From NCBI RefSeq assembly GCF_003628535.1, contig NZ_RBCI01000003.1, positions 372,001 to 436,000 on the forward strand: DNA of 64,000 nt, in the 5' to 3' direction. Shown in pieces: positions 55,734 to 64,000 of this stretch. The DNA comes from Flavisolibacter nicotianae. Lineage in GTDB: Bacteria > Bacteroidota > Bacteroidia > Chitinophagales > Chitinophagaceae. The notes under the pieces are model-generated. The model made no database searches. It saw only the letters and a program-made list of their open reading frames with translations, and was not told where the DNA came from. Within the stretch, counting starts at the first letter, position 1. Every line of letters begins with the position of its first letter. The translations under genes and the position numbers were made by a program.

Positions 55734-55760
55734 AAAGTGGTAAAAAGTGTTATTTTGTGT
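55734..55760 (+). promoter_or_regulatory. mraZ: Putative MraZ operator (AAAGTGK repeats, 10-bp period)
   Basis: AAAGTGG (55734-55740), TAA, AAAGTGT (55744-55750), TAT, TTTGTGT (55754-55760): three units at an exact 10-base period. AAAGTGK-N3 repeats are the known MraZ target in mollicutes, and TGGG repeats in E. coli. It lies 34 bases before the mraZ ATG at 55794, as expected for autoregulation of the division cluster, and within the upstream-extended reading frame, which argues that the extension is not translated. Confidence 0.65.
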
Positions 55761-55793
55761 CAAATCGAAATCGCTTTTCCCAAAGCATTGAAA

Positions 55794-56249
55794 ATGACAG
55801 GTTTTCTCGGCGAATACGAAGTAACACTTGACGCAAAAGGTCGCTTTCTTCTTCCGGCTGGCTTAAAAAAGCAACTTCCGGAGGGTGAAAATACGCATTT
55901 TGTCATCAACCGCGGCTTCGAAAAATGCCTGAGCCTGTATCCAAAGCAAAGCTGGGAGCCGGTTTTCGATCGCGTCCGTTCCTTGAACACGTTCGACCCG
56001 GAAGTCAGAAATTTTGTCAGGTATTTTTTAAACGGCGCAACAGAAATCGAGATCGATTCGGCAGGAAGGATCCTGTTGCCGCCTAACCTGAAAGAATATG
56101 CAGGGTTGCAAAAAGACGTCGTGCTGACGTCGGGAGTGGACAAGATCGAAATATGGAGCAAGGAAGCGTACCAGCAGTTCTTTGATACGTACTCGCCAAC
56201 CGAGTTCAGTGCATTGGCGCAAAAAGTCATGGGCAGTGAGCCGAAATAG
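55794..56249 (+). CDS. mraZ: Transcriptional regulator MraZ
   Basis: 151 residues from the ATG at 55794 (MTGFLGEYEVTLDAKGRFLLP region). Two SpoVT/AbrB-like half-domains are visible, each with a conserved D-x-K/A-G-R turn: VTLDAKGRFLLPAG near residue 10 and IEIDSAGRILLPPNL near residue 90. MraZ forms a ring and binds direct repeats upstream of its own operon, controlling the dcw cluster. An upstream ATG at 55731 is in frame but lies in the operator repeats. Followed after 3 bases by rsmH. Confidence 0.93.
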   Translation: MTGFLGEYEVTLDAKGRFLLPAGLKKQLPEGENTHFVINRGFEKCLSLYPKQSWEPVFDRVRSLNTFDPEVRNFVRYFLNGATEIEIDSAGRILLPPNLKEYAGLQKDVVLTSGVDKIEIWSKEAYQQFFDTYSPTEFSALAQKVMGSEPK

Positions 56250-56252
56250 AAG

Positions 56253-57185
56253 ATGAAGAAAGAAAAGGAAATAGAGTCTTCCGACGCGGTGTACCATGTC
56301 CCTGTCTTGCGCGACGAAGTGATTGAGCAGCTCCATATCAACCCCTCCGGTGTTTACGTGGACTGCACGTTTGGTGGAGGTGGCCATTCCAGGGCGATCC
56401 TGGAAAAGCTCGGTGAAGAAGGAAAGCTCGTCGCCTTTGACCAGGATGCCGATGCAAAACGAAACCTGCCCGATGACCAACGGGTTCTTTTCGTGCCGCA
56501 CAACTTCCGCCACTTGCAGCGCTTTCTGCGGCTGAATGGCATCAGCCAGGTCGATGGGCTTCTGGCCGACCTGGGTGTAAGCAGTCACCAGTTTGACGAA
56601 GGCAGCCGCGGGTTTTCCACCCGCTTTGATGCGGCGCTGGACATGCGTATGGACCGGCGGCAGGAGAAAACGGCCGCTGATGTGGTGAAGGGCTATGGCG
56701 AACAGCAGCTACACAAACTTTTTGAGCAATACGGTGAAGTGACCAATGCCAAAACGCTAGCGCGGACGATCGTCGAAAAAAGAAAGGTGTCACCCATTCA
56801 GACGATCAACGATTTTAAAACGGCAGTGAGCGGTGTTGTCAAGGGAAATCCCAATAAATATTTCGCCCAGGTTTTCCAGGCGCTTCGCATTGAAGTGAAC
56901 GACGAAATGGGGGCGCTGAAAGAGTTGCTGGAGCAGTTGCCACAGGTGTTGAAACCCGGTGGCCGGGCCGCGATCATCACCTTTCATTCCATTGAAGACC
57001 GGTTGGTAAAACTGTTTTTTAAGAACAACACCTTCGAAGAAGAGACAGAAAATCCCTTCGAAACAACGGAAAAGCTGCGGACGCTGAAACCGGTAAACAA
57101 AAAGCCGATCGAGGCATCGCAGGACGAAATCAAAAAAAACCCACGGTCTCGAAGCGCTAAGCTACGGGTGGCCGAAAGGACGTGA
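56253..57185 (+). CDS. rsmH: 16S rRNA (cytosine(1402)-N4)-methyltransferase
   Basis: 310 residues. SAM motif YVDCTFGGGGHS (about 31-42), LLADLGVSSHQFDEGSRGFS and FQALRIEVNDEMGAL are diagnostic for RsmH (MraW), as is the C-terminal LVKLFFKNN plus the basic RSRSAKLRVAERT ending. It modifies C1402 in the ribosomal P site. Starts 3 bases after mraZ. An 88-base gap, mostly repeat, separates it from ftsL. Confidence 0.96.
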   Translation: MKKEKEIESSDAVYHVPVLRDEVIEQLHINPSGVYVDCTFGGGGHSRAILEKLGEEGKLVAFDQDADAKRNLPDDQRVLFVPHNFRHLQRFLRLNGISQVDGLLADLGVSSHQFDEGSRGFSTRFDAALDMRMDRRQEKTAADVVKGYGEQQLHKLFEQYGEVTNAKTLARTIVEKRKVSPIQTINDFKTAVSGVVKGNPNKYFAQVFQALRIEVNDEMGALKELLEQLPQVLKPGGRAAIITFHSIEDRLVKLFFKNNTFEEETENPFETTEKLRTLKPVNKKPIEASQDEIKKNPRSRSAKLRVAERT

Positions 57186-57260
57186 AAAGGCAAACGTGAA
57201 AAATGAGACAGAAGTTCCTGATTGTATGGTGTCCTCTTCCGTTTCATGTTTGACGTTTCA
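57186..57260. repeat. GTGAAAC/GTTTCA inverted repeat in the rsmH-ftsL gap
   Basis: Left arm AAAGGCAAACGTGAAAAATG; right arm CCGTTTCATGTTTGACGTTTC, split at 57238-57260. Same words as in the rpoB-rpoC gap. It interrupts the dcw operon without a terminator signature. Confidence 0.6.
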
Positions 57261-57273
57261 ATAAAAAATATTG

Positions 57274-57597
57274 ATGGAACAAGTGAAGAAAACGAAGTAT
57301 AAGTGGAAGCGATGGCTGAATTACCAGTCTATCGTGCAGCAGGTTCCTTACTTGTTGTTTTTGGCGGCGCTGGCGGTCTTATACATCTACAACGGTCACA
57401 ACGCCGATAAGATGATCCGCCGGACGACAAAGGCAGGCAACGAATTGAAAGATTTGCAGAGCGAATACAAATCCGTTACCGGTGACGTGTTGCTGCGCAG
57501 CCGCCAAAGCGAATTGGTAGAGGCGGTAAAGCCCCTGGGTTTGCAGCAGTTGGCAACAGAACCAACGGTACTGGTTGACAGCACAAAAGAAGAATAA
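57274..57597 (+). CDS. ftsL: FtsL-like cell-division protein
   Basis: 107 residues from the ATG at 57274. Basic N-terminus (KKTKYKWKRWL), one transmembrane helix (VPYLLFLAALAVLYIYN, about 25-41) and a short periplasmic helix with heptad character (LKDLQSEYKSV). The sequence is poorly conserved, as FtsL always is; the call rests on size, topology and position between rsmH and ftsI in the dcw cluster. FtsL with FtsB and FtsQ activates septal peptidoglycan synthesis. Confidence 0.85.
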   Translation: MEQVKKTKYKWKRWLNYQSIVQQVPYLLFLAALAVLYIYNGHNADKMIRRTTKAGNELKDLQSEYKSVTGDVLLRSRQSELVEAVKPLGLQQLATEPTVLVDSTKEE

Positions 57598-57606
57598 ACG
57601 TAGTGG

Positions 57607-57621
57607 CACGCCACAGGCGTG
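57607..57621 (+). repeat. Hairpin containing the ftsI GTG start codon
   Basis: CACGCC, ACA, GGCGTG: a perfect 6-bp stem whose 3' arm includes the GTG start codon (57619-57621). If formed in mRNA it would cover the start site. Confidence 0.6.
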
Positions 57622-59760
57622 TCCAAAAAAAACAATAAGCAACACGAAGTGGAAATCAAACGGGACATATTGTGGCGGGCCTACCTGAGCTTTCTCGGGG
57701 TGGTGGTGTTCAGCCTCTTTGTGTTGGGGCGTGCCTTCTATATCCAGAACGTGCAGGGCGAGCATTGGCGCAGTCTTTCCGACAGCATGCACCAGCGCTA
57801 TGTTGAACTGGATGCGGAACGCGGAACCATTTTCACCGAGGATGGGCAAATGCTCAGCACCTCGATTCCTTTTTACGACATCTACATGGACTTTGGCGCG
57901 GAAGGTTTGCGCGACAAAGGCGGTAAACATTTCAAAGAGAATATCGACAGTTTCTCGCTGGCGATTGCGGATTTGTTCAACGACAAGTCGGCCTCGGAAT
58001 ACAAGTCCGAATTAAAGCAGGCTTATAACCTGAAGAACCGCTACTACATGCTTCACAAAGCATTGACCTTCGAAGAATACAAATCTTTTCGCTCCTTTCC
58101 GCTGGTTCGTTTGGGGCGCAATAAAAGCGGCGTGATCGTCGAGGAAAAAAGCAAGCGCCTCAATCCATTCGGCCTGCTGGCAAGACGTACCATCGGCTTA
58201 GCCAGGGAGAATGCGCAGAACGTGGGCCTGGAAAGAACCTACGACAGCCTGTTGCAGGGACAAAAAGGAAAACGCCTGGTCCGTTCGATCGCCGGTGGTG
58301 CCCTGATCCCGGTTGAAGGCTACGAGATTGAGCCCGAAAACGGCAGGGACATTTATACGACCATCGACATCCACATGCAGGATATTGTTGAATCGGCACT
58401 GATGAAAATGATGGTGCAGAGTGAAGCGCAGCACGGCACCTGCCTGGTGATGGAAACCAAAACCGGCAAGATCAAAGCCATTGCCAACCTGGGTCGCACC
58501 AAAGATGGCAGCTACAGCGAAACGATGAACTATGCGCTGCAAACCACAGAGCCCGGGTCAACCATCAAGCTGGCAACCCTGTTGGCGGTTTTGGATCATG
58601 GTTCCAGCAGGATCAACGACCTGGTGGAAGTGGGTTCCGCCGGGCATCAATATGTGGGTGTTCGAAATGTAAATGATGCGGAACGGGCTCCCAAGCCGAT
58701 GCTGACAGTAAGAGAATGCTTTGCACACAGCTCCAACGTGGGTATGGCAAAGCTGGCCTACAAGGCATTTGCCGACCAGCCGGATGTGTACAAAAACTAT
58801 TTGCAGAAATTTCATTTGGACAAACGTACGGGGATTGACCTGGTAGGAGAAGGTGCACCGCGGCTTCCCAAAATCAAACGCAACAGGGAAGGCCTGCATG
58901 CGATGCTGACCGCCGCTTTTGGTTATGCCATCCAGGTCAGCCCGCTGCATACGCTGATGTTGTACAATGCCATTGCCAACAATGGGAAGATGATGAAGCC
59001 CTACCTCGTGAGCAGCATCAAAGACAACGGCGTGACGGTGAAAGAATTTCAGCCCGTTGAACTGGATGAAAACCTTTGCAAGCCCGCCGTTATCCAGGCG
59101 GCAAAGCAAAGCATGGAAGCAGTTGTTTCCGAAGGAACAGCGAAAGAAGTGTTCAAAGATTACCCGATTCCTGTTGCCGGCAAAACCGGAACCGCCCACG
59201 TCAGTGACGGTACGGTTGGCTACGGCGGCGGTGTTTACCAGGCGTCGTTCGTGGGTTATTTCCCGGCCGACAAACCGGAATACACCTGCATCGTCGTGGT
59301 CAAAACAAAACCACATGCAGCCATTCACTTTGGCGGACAACTGGCGGCGCCGGTGTTTAAAGAAATCGTCACCAGTGTCTATGCACAATTTGCCAAAGGC
59401 CGGAATGCCGGTACGGTGAATGTTGTTCCGGATAGTTCGAATTATATCTATTCGGGCAGTCGCGAAGAAATGCAGCAGGTGCTGCATGCCTTAAATGTGC
59501 GCTTTGTCGATAGCATGGGAAAAGGCGCCTCCTTAAGCGAAGTGCATGCGTACAATTACAAGCCGGTGGCGAAAGCATTGCCGGAGACAAAACATGCGAT
59601 GCCCGATGTGCGGTACATGACCCTAAGGGATGCCTTGTTTGCACTCGAAAACCGCAACATAAAAGTGACGGTGAAGGGCAAGGGTAGAGTGGTGGCACAG
59701 GACGTGCTTCCCGGAACGCCGATTACAAAAAATACAACCGTAACCATTTTATTAAACTGA
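57619..59760 (+). CDS. ftsI: Septal peptidoglycan transpeptidase (PBP3/FtsI) with C-terminal PASTA domain
   Basis: 713 residues with GTG start. One N-terminal transmembrane helix (AYLSFLGVVVFSLFVLGRAF), the PBP dimerisation region (RGTIFTEDG), then the transpeptidase: SxxK as STIK with Ser314 (EPGSTIKLATL), SxN as Ser371-Ser372-Asn373, and KTG at 522-524 (VAGKTGTAHV). The last 60 residues are a PASTA domain (MPDVRYMTLRDALFAL ... VTILLN), as in sporulation-type PBPs and many Bacteroidota FtsI. Cross-links septal peptidoglycan. The start is hidden in a hairpin. The stop directly abuts the murE start. Confidence 0.94.
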   Translation: MSKKNNKQHEVEIKRDILWRAYLSFLGVVVFSLFVLGRAFYIQNVQGEHWRSLSDSMHQRYVELDAERGTIFTEDGQMLSTSIPFYDIYMDFGAEGLRDKGGKHFKENIDSFSLAIADLFNDKSASEYKSELKQAYNLKNRYYMLHKALTFEEYKSFRSFPLVRLGRNKSGVIVEEKSKRLNPFGLLARRTIGLARENAQNVGLERTYDSLLQGQKGKRLVRSIAGGALIPVEGYEIEPENGRDIYTTIDIHMQDIVESALMKMMVQSEAQHGTCLVMETKTGKIKAIANLGRTKDGSYSETMNYALQTTEPGSTIKLATLLAVLDHGSSRINDLVEVGSAGHQYVGVRNVNDAERAPKPMLTVRECFAHSSNVGMAKLAYKAFADQPDVYKNYLQKFHLDKRTGIDLVGEGAPRLPKIKRNREGLHAMLTAAFGYAIQVSPLHTLMLYNAIANNGKMMKPYLVSSIKDNGVTVKEFQPVELDENLCKPAVIQAAKQSMEAVVSEGTAKEVFKDYPIPVAGKTGTAHVSDGTVGYGGGVYQASFVGYFPADKPEYTCIVVVKTKPHAAIHFGGQLAAPVFKEIVTSVYAQFAKGRNAGTVNVVPDSSNYIYSGSREEMQQVLHALNVRFVDSMGKGASLSEVHAYNYKPVAKALPETKHAMPDVRYMTLRDALFALENRNIKVTVKGKGRVVAQDVLPGTPITKNTTVTILLN

Positions 59761-61227
59761 TTGAAAACACTTGCTGACATATTATACAAAGTGCACATTG
59801 CGGCCATTTCCGGGTCAACGGACGTGGTCGTAAGCGGGGTGCAGATCGATAGCCGGAAGGTGTCGCACCGCAGCGTGTTTGTGGCGGTGAAAGGTGTTGC
59901 TGCGGATGGCCACCGGTTCATCGACAAAGCAATAGAACTGGGTGCTATCGCCATCGTTTGCGAGCAAATGCCGGCGCAGCAAAAAGAGGGCATTACTTAT
60001 GTGCAAACGTCCGATAGTGCTGAAGCAGCCGGAATTCTGGCGCACAATTTTTACGGGCAGCCTTCCACAAAACTGCAGTTGGTAGGAGTGACAGGTACAA
60101 ATGGAAAAACAACCATTGCCACGCTTCTTTATAAATTATTCACCTGCCTGGGCTACAAATGTGGTCTTGTCAGTACGGTGGAGAATATGATCAATGGCAA
60201 GGTCATCCCGTCCACGCATACCACGCCGGATGCTGTCAGCCTGAATGCCTTACTGAAACAGATGGTGGATGAAGGCTGTGAATATGTTTTCATGGAAGTG
60301 AGTTCGCATGCTGTTCACCAGCGCCGCATTGCCGGGCTGGAGTTTGCCGGTGGCCTGTTCAGCAACATTACCCACGACCACCTGGATTACCACAAAACAT
60401 TCGACGAGTATATCAAAGCGAAGAAAGGCTTCTTCGACGGTCTTTCCGCCAATGCCTTTGCCATCACCAACATCGATGATAAGCGCGGCGCAGTGATGTT
60501 GCAAAACACGGCGGCGAAAAAGATTTCGTACAGTCTTCGCTCCATGGCTGATGTCAAGGGAAAAATTCTGGAAAACAGCCTGGCCGGGCTGTTGATGACC
60601 ATCAACGACCAGGAAGTGCATTTCCGGTTGATTGGCGAATTCAATGCGTACAACCTGCTGGCTGTGTACGCCGCGGCCATCGCATTGGGTGAAGACCGGC
60701 AGGATGTGTTGCAGTGCCTGAGCAATGTCTCCGGTGCCGAAGGCCGGTTCGACTATACGGTTTCGCCAAAAGAAAAGGTGATTGCCATTGTCGATTATGC
60801 CCACACACCGGACGCCCTGATCAATGTACTGGCGACAATAAAAAAATTAAAGCAGGGGCACGAGCAGGTCATTACGGTGGTGGGTTGTGGTGGTGACAGG
60901 GACAAAACCAAACGGCCGGTGATGGGAGAGGTAGCCTGCGAGCACAGCGACAAAGTGATTTTTACCAGCGATAATCCCCGCACCGAAGACCCGCTGCAGA
61001 TCCTGGCCGACATGGAAGAAGGACTGTCGGTTTCGGCACGGAGAAAATACGTGGCGATCGCCGACCGGAAACAAGCCATTAAAACGGCTATATCCATGGC
61101 GCAGCCGGATGACATTGTGCTGGTAGCCGGTAAAGGACACGAAAAATACCAGGAAATCAACGGCGTGAAGCACCATTTCGATGATAAAGAAGTGGTGAAG
61201 GAAATGTTTGAATTATTAGGGAAATAG
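59761..61227 (+). CDS. murE: UDP-N-acetylmuramoyl-tripeptide ligase, meso-diaminopimelate type
   Basis: 488 residues; starts at TTG immediately after the ftsI TGA with no gap. Mur ligase ATP motif VTGTNGKTT (110-118), the central HTTPDAVSLNALL and EVSSHAVHQRR, and DNPR at residues 404-407 (TSDNPRTEDP), the four-residue motif that selects meso-diaminopimelate over lysine. So peptidoglycan of this organism should contain meso-DAP. TTG start and direct abutment suggest translational coupling to ftsI. Confidence 0.96.
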   Translation: MKTLADILYKVHIAAISGSTDVVVSGVQIDSRKVSHRSVFVAVKGVAADGHRFIDKAIELGAIAIVCEQMPAQQKEGITYVQTSDSAEAAGILAHNFYGQPSTKLQLVGVTGTNGKTTIATLLYKLFTCLGYKCGLVSTVENMINGKVIPSTHTTPDAVSLNALLKQMVDEGCEYVFMEVSSHAVHQRRIAGLEFAGGLFSNITHDHLDYHKTFDEYIKAKKGFFDGLSANAFAITNIDDKRGAVMLQNTAAKKISYSLRSMADVKGKILENSLAGLLMTINDQEVHFRLIGEFNAYNLLAVYAAAIALGEDRQDVLQCLSNVSGAEGRFDYTVSPKEKVIAIVDYAHTPDALINVLATIKKLKQGHEQVITVVGCGGDRDKTKRPVMGEVACEHSDKVIFTSDNPRTEDPLQILADMEEGLSVSARRKYVAIADRKQAIKTAISMAQPDDIVLVAGKGHEKYQEINGVKHHFDDKEVVKEMFELLGK

Positions 61228-61297
61228 CCGCAGGCTGCAAGCTTCAAGGATTCGTATTTCTTGCTTGCTACTTGTCGCTTGAAACTTGGAGCTGACA
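61228..61297. repeat. GCTGCAAGCTT / AAGCTTGGAGC intergenic repeat before mraY
   Basis: Contains CCGCAGGCTGCAAGCTTCAAG at the left (quoted in part: GCTGCAAGCTTC) and CTTGCTTGCTACTTGTCGCTTG, GAAACTTGGAGCTGAC at the right. Same family as at 3982-4068 and 18726-18833. Part of it lies in an upstream extension of the mraY frame. Confidence 0.55.
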
Positions 61298-61324
61298 ACT
61301 AAAAGAAAAAAGGAATTAAAAACA

Positions 61325-62626
61325 ATGCTATATCACATCACAGAATGGTTACGAGCTGAAGGCATCCGGTTCCCGGGCAGTGCGCTGTTTCAGTTTATTA
61401 CCTCCCGTGCTTTGATAGCAATCCTGTTGTCGCTTTTTATCAGCCTCGTATCGGGCAGGCGCTTTATCCGCCTGCTGCAGCGAAAGCAGATTGGCGAATC
61501 GGTCCGCGATCTGGGCCTGGCCGGTGAGCAGCAAAAGAAAGGAACGCCAACAATGGGTGGCCTGATCATCATTGCTGCCATCCTGATCCCGACTCTATTG
61601 CTGGCCGACCTGACCAAAGTATATGTACGGCTAATGATCTTCTGCACCATCTGGCTGGGTGCCATTGGTTTCCTGGATGATTATTTCAAGATCCGTGCAA
61701 AACGAATTGCGCAGCAGAAAGGTATTCCGTATAAAAAAGGAGACGATGACGGGCTGGCCGGCAAGTTTAAAATCTTTGGCCAGGTGATGCTGGGTATCGT
61801 TGTCGGCGCAACGCTTTACTTCAACCAGAATGTAAAAATCTGGAGAGAGTATGTCGGTACCAACAAAGAGTTTATCGCAAATGTTGACACCACGAACACG
61901 GGACAGTTCAAGACGGCGTTCATTAACGGGAAAAAACGGGTGTTTGTTGAAGCGAAATCGTTTGTGACAACTATCCCGTTTGTAAAAAACCACGAGTTCA
62001 ACTATTCCCGTTTGCTGCCTTCTTCCTGGAGAGATTATACCTGGATTCTCTATATCCTTGTCACCATCTTTATCATTACGGCGGTTTCCAACGGTGCGAA
62101 TATTACGGATGGGCTGGATGGCCTTGCAACGGGTACGTCGGCCATTATTTGTGCTGTCTTTGGCATTTTCGCCTATGCCAGCGGCAGCCTGCTGATCGCC
62201 GATTATCTCAACATCATGTACATCCCCAATCTGGGCGAATTATCCATTTTCATTGGCGCTCTGGTGGGAGCCTGCGTAGGGTTTTTGTGGTACAATTCCT
62301 TCCCCGCCCAGGTTTTCATGGGCGACACGGGAAGCCTGACGTTGGGTGGCATCATTGCGGCCCTGGCATTTATCGTTCACAAAGAATTGCTGATACCGAT
62401 CATCTGCGGCGTGTTTCTCGTGGAGAACCTGAGCGTGATGTTGCAGGTGTCGTATTTCAAATACACGAAGAAAAAATACGGTGAAGGCCGGCGGATCTTT
62501 TTAATGAGTCCCCTGCATCACCACTATCAAAAGAAAGGTTACCACGAAGCAAAGATTGTCACACGGTTTTGGATCGTGACCATCCTGTGTGCCATTATTT
62601 CCATCGTGACCTTAAAAATCAGATAA
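61325..62626 (+). CDS. mraY: Phospho-N-acetylmuramoyl-pentapeptide-transferase
   Basis: 433 residues from the ATG at 61325 ([18 protein letters not shown]); the frame extends 13 codons up through repeat sequence. About ten transmembrane helices. Family motifs: [16 protein letters not shown] near residue 75, [21 protein letters not shown] (the DxxD active-site loop), [10 protein letters not shown] and [13 protein letters not shown]. Makes lipid I at the cytoplasmic membrane. The insertion near residues 170-215 ([12 protein letters not shown] ...) is longer than in E. coli MraY. Followed by murD after 93 bases. Confidence 0.97.
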   Translation: MLYHITEWLRAEGIRFPGSALFQFITSRALIAILLSLFISLVSGRRFIRLLQRKQIGESVRDLGLAGEQQKKGTPTMGGLIIIAAILIPTLLLADLTKVYVRLMIFCTIWLGAIGFLDDYFKIRAKRIAQQKGIPYKKGDDDGLAGKFKIFGQVMLGIVVGATLYFNQNVKIWREYVGTNKEFIANVDTTNTGQFKTAFINGKKRVFVEAKSFVTTIPFVKNHEFNYSRLLPSSWRDYTWILYILVTIFIITAVSNGANITDGLDGLATGTSAIICAVFGIFAYASGSLLIADYLNIMYIPNLGELSIFIGALVGACVGFLWYNSFPAQVFMGDTGSLTLGGIIAALAFIVHKELLIPIICGVFLVENLSVMLQVSYFKYTKKKYGEGRRIFLMSPLHHHYQKKGYHEAKIVTRFWIVTILCAIISIVTLKIR

Positions 62627-62719
62627 ACGAAAAACCACCATAAAGGGGCCCTTTTGAAAACAACCCGTGCACTAGAGAAAAAATTGAATACGTATGAAGA
62701 ACCAAACCACCCTTGAGCG

Positions 62720-64000
62720 ATGAACACGAAACTGGTTATCCTGGGCGGAGGAGAAAGCGGCGTAGGGGCGGCCATGCTGGCCCGGAAAGAGGGATACGAT
62801 GTGGTGCTGATGGATGAAGGCTCTTTGAAAGAAGGTTATCGTAACGAACTGAAAAAAGCAGGAATTGAATTCCTGGAAGGCGGCGTTAACGAAGAACGGT
62901 TGATGGCGGCCGATGAAGTGGTGAAGAGCCCCGGCATTCCGGAAAAGAATGCATGGGTGAAAATGCTACGAAGCAAAAGCATTCCCATCATCAGCGAGAT
63001 TGAACTGGCCTACCGGCACAAAGGTGACAGCCGGATCATTGCCATCACCGGCAGCAATGGCAAGAGTACCACCACGGCACTTATTTACCATGTCTGCAAA
63101 ACCGCCGGTCTGGACTGTGCGCTGGTGGGCAACATCGGGTATTCGTTCGCCAAACAGGTTGCCGAAGATCCAAAGCCGTTGTACGTGGCAGAGATCAGCT
63201 CTTTTCAGTTGGATGATATCGTCACCTTTCGACCCGATGTGGCCGTGCTGTTGAACATCACGGAAGACCACCTCGACCGGTACGATTATCAGTTCGGGAA
63301 CTATGTGAAAAGCAAGTTCCGGATTACGATGGCCCAGACCTCAGACGATTATTTTATTTACAATCTCGATGATGACGTCATCACCGGGTATATGGAGCGA
63401 AACCCAATTCACTCAATTCAATTACCAATGAGTATGAAGCAGAAAGTGTCTCAAGGCGGTTACATTCAGCAGGATGAAATGCACATCAAAACCGGTTCGG
63501 AAGAGCAAAGCATGAGCGTGTATGACTTTGCATTAAAAGGAAAGCATAACCAATACAACACCATGGCAGCAAGCATTGCCGGTGCCACAATGGACATCCG
63601 GAAAAACAAGATCCGCGAGGCCGTGCAAACCTTCGAGAACCTCGAGCACCGCATGGAGCCTGTCGCAACGGTAAGAGGCGTGGAGTTTGTGAACGACAGC
63701 AAAGCCACCAACGTGAACTCGACCTGGTATGCATTGGAGAGTATGACCAAACCAACGGTGTTGATCCTGGGTGGTGTCGACAAGGGGAACGACTATTCGC
63801 TCATCACCGACCTGGTTACCGAAAAGGTAAAGGCCATTGTCTGCATGGGTACGGATAATTCCAAAATCCACCAGGCCTTCGACGGCATGGTAAGGGTGGT
63901 GGACACGGCCAGTGCCGAAGCGGCGGTGAAGGCTTCGTTTGAGCTTTCTTCTCCCGGCGACGTGGTGCTGCTGAGTCCTGCCTGTGCTTCGTTCGATCTG
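62720..64000 (+). CDS. murD: UDP-N-acetylmuramoyl-L-alanine:D-glutamate ligase, 3' end missing
   Basis: The frame starts at the ATG at 62720 (MNTKLVILGGGESGVGAAML) and is still open at base 64000, giving 427 residues with the end outside the window. ATP motif ITGSNGKSTTT (109-119), EISSFQLDDI, NITEDHLDRY and NDSKATNVNSTWYAL, ILGGVDKGNDY are all typical of MurD; N-terminal Rossmann-like GGGESG binds the UDP part. The last residues visible are LLSPACASFDL, a conserved region about 20-30 residues from the normal C-terminus. Confidence 0.96.
   Translation, partial: MNTKLVILGGGESGVGAAMLARKEGYDVVLMDEGSLKEGYRNELKKAGIEFLEGGVNEERLMAADEVVKSPGIPEKNAWVKMLRSKSIPIISEIELAYRHKGDSRIIAITGSNGKSTTTALIYHVCKTAGLDCALVGNIGYSFAKQVAEDPKPLYVAEISSFQLDDIVTFRPDVAVLLNITEDHLDRYDYQFGNYVKSKFRITMAQTSDDYFIYNLDDDVITGYMERNPIHSIQLPMSMKQKVSQGGYIQQDEMHIKTGSEEQSMSVYDFALKGKHNQYNTMAASIAGATMDIRKNKIREAVQTFENLEHRMEPVATVRGVEFVNDSKATNVNSTWYALESMTKPTVLILGGVDKGNDYSLITDLVTEKVKAIVCMGTDNSKIHQAFDGMVRVVDTASAEAAVKASFELSSPGDVVLLSPACASFDL

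Overview
The window reads as chromosome of a Gram-negative member of the Bacteroidota, most likely Chitinophagaceae or a close relative. The sequence support is: about a dozen exact TAnnTTTG boxes (the Bacteroidota -7 promoter element) in front of genes; a secreted metalloprotease with a type IX secretion sorting tail; an atpD-atpC pair separate from the other ATP synthase genes; a MurE with the DNPR motif for meso-diaminopimelate; and DUF5916, DUF4139 and AlgH/YqgE family proteins. No plasmid, phage, insertion sequence, CRISPR array, rRNA or canonical tRNA was seen.

Layout. 1-2.0 kb: end of a DUF5916 outer-membrane-type protein and a methyltransferase. 2.2-4.6 kb: ribosomal proteins rplK-rplA-rplJ-rplL, ending in a strong terminator. 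4.6-6.5 kb: two opposite-strand genes (alpha/beta hydrolase, helix-hairpin-helix protein) that separate rplL from rpoB-rpoC (6.8-15.0 kb). 15-21 kb: OmpH/Skp-like chaperone, amino-acid permease, heptose kinase rfaE1, an unidentified candidate structured RNA (18.46-18.72 kb), sucD and a mitochondrial-type citrate synthase. 21-30 kb: ABC-F ATPase, FAD dehydrogenase, two neighbouring zinc nuclease/phospholipase-fold proteins and an ABC exporter. 30.2-34.1 kb: a compact UbiA - type III polyketide synthase - methyltransferase - flavoprotein operon, the best candidate for an undescribed biosynthetic system. 34-39 kb: CoA-binding protein, a secreted protein next to a T9SS metalloprotease, a YkuK RNase H-like protein and engB. 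39-47.5 kb: a three-domain GH18/deacetylase/GT2 membrane protein, dnaX, an acetyltransferase-like protein and an L,D-transpeptidase. 48-54 kb: atpD-atpC, a DUF4139 protein with an inserted regulatory-like domain, AlgH/YqgE and a sensor kinase. 54-64 kb: queA, a DnaA-box cluster, and the division/cell-wall cluster mraZ-rsmH-ftsL-ftsI-murE-mraY-murD, running off the right end inside murD.

The gaps are unusually rich in dispersed repeats. A roughly 230-310 bp element with internal hairpins occurs three times (21.3, 29.9 and 38.8 kb), all in the same orientation. Shorter word families (GTGAAAC/GTTTCAC, GCTGCAAG/CTTGCAGC) sit inside essential operons, including rpoB-rpoC, rplJ-rplL, rsmH-ftsL and murE-mraY. 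Several genes start with TTG or GTG, and two (the ABC-F gene and engB) show TATCTTTG-N4-ATG, implying leaderless or nearly leaderless mRNAs.

Functionally the window is mainly housekeeping (translation, transcription, TCA cycle, ATP synthesis, peptidoglycan synthesis) with islands of envelope and secondary metabolism. All calls come from reading the sequence; no database search was run.
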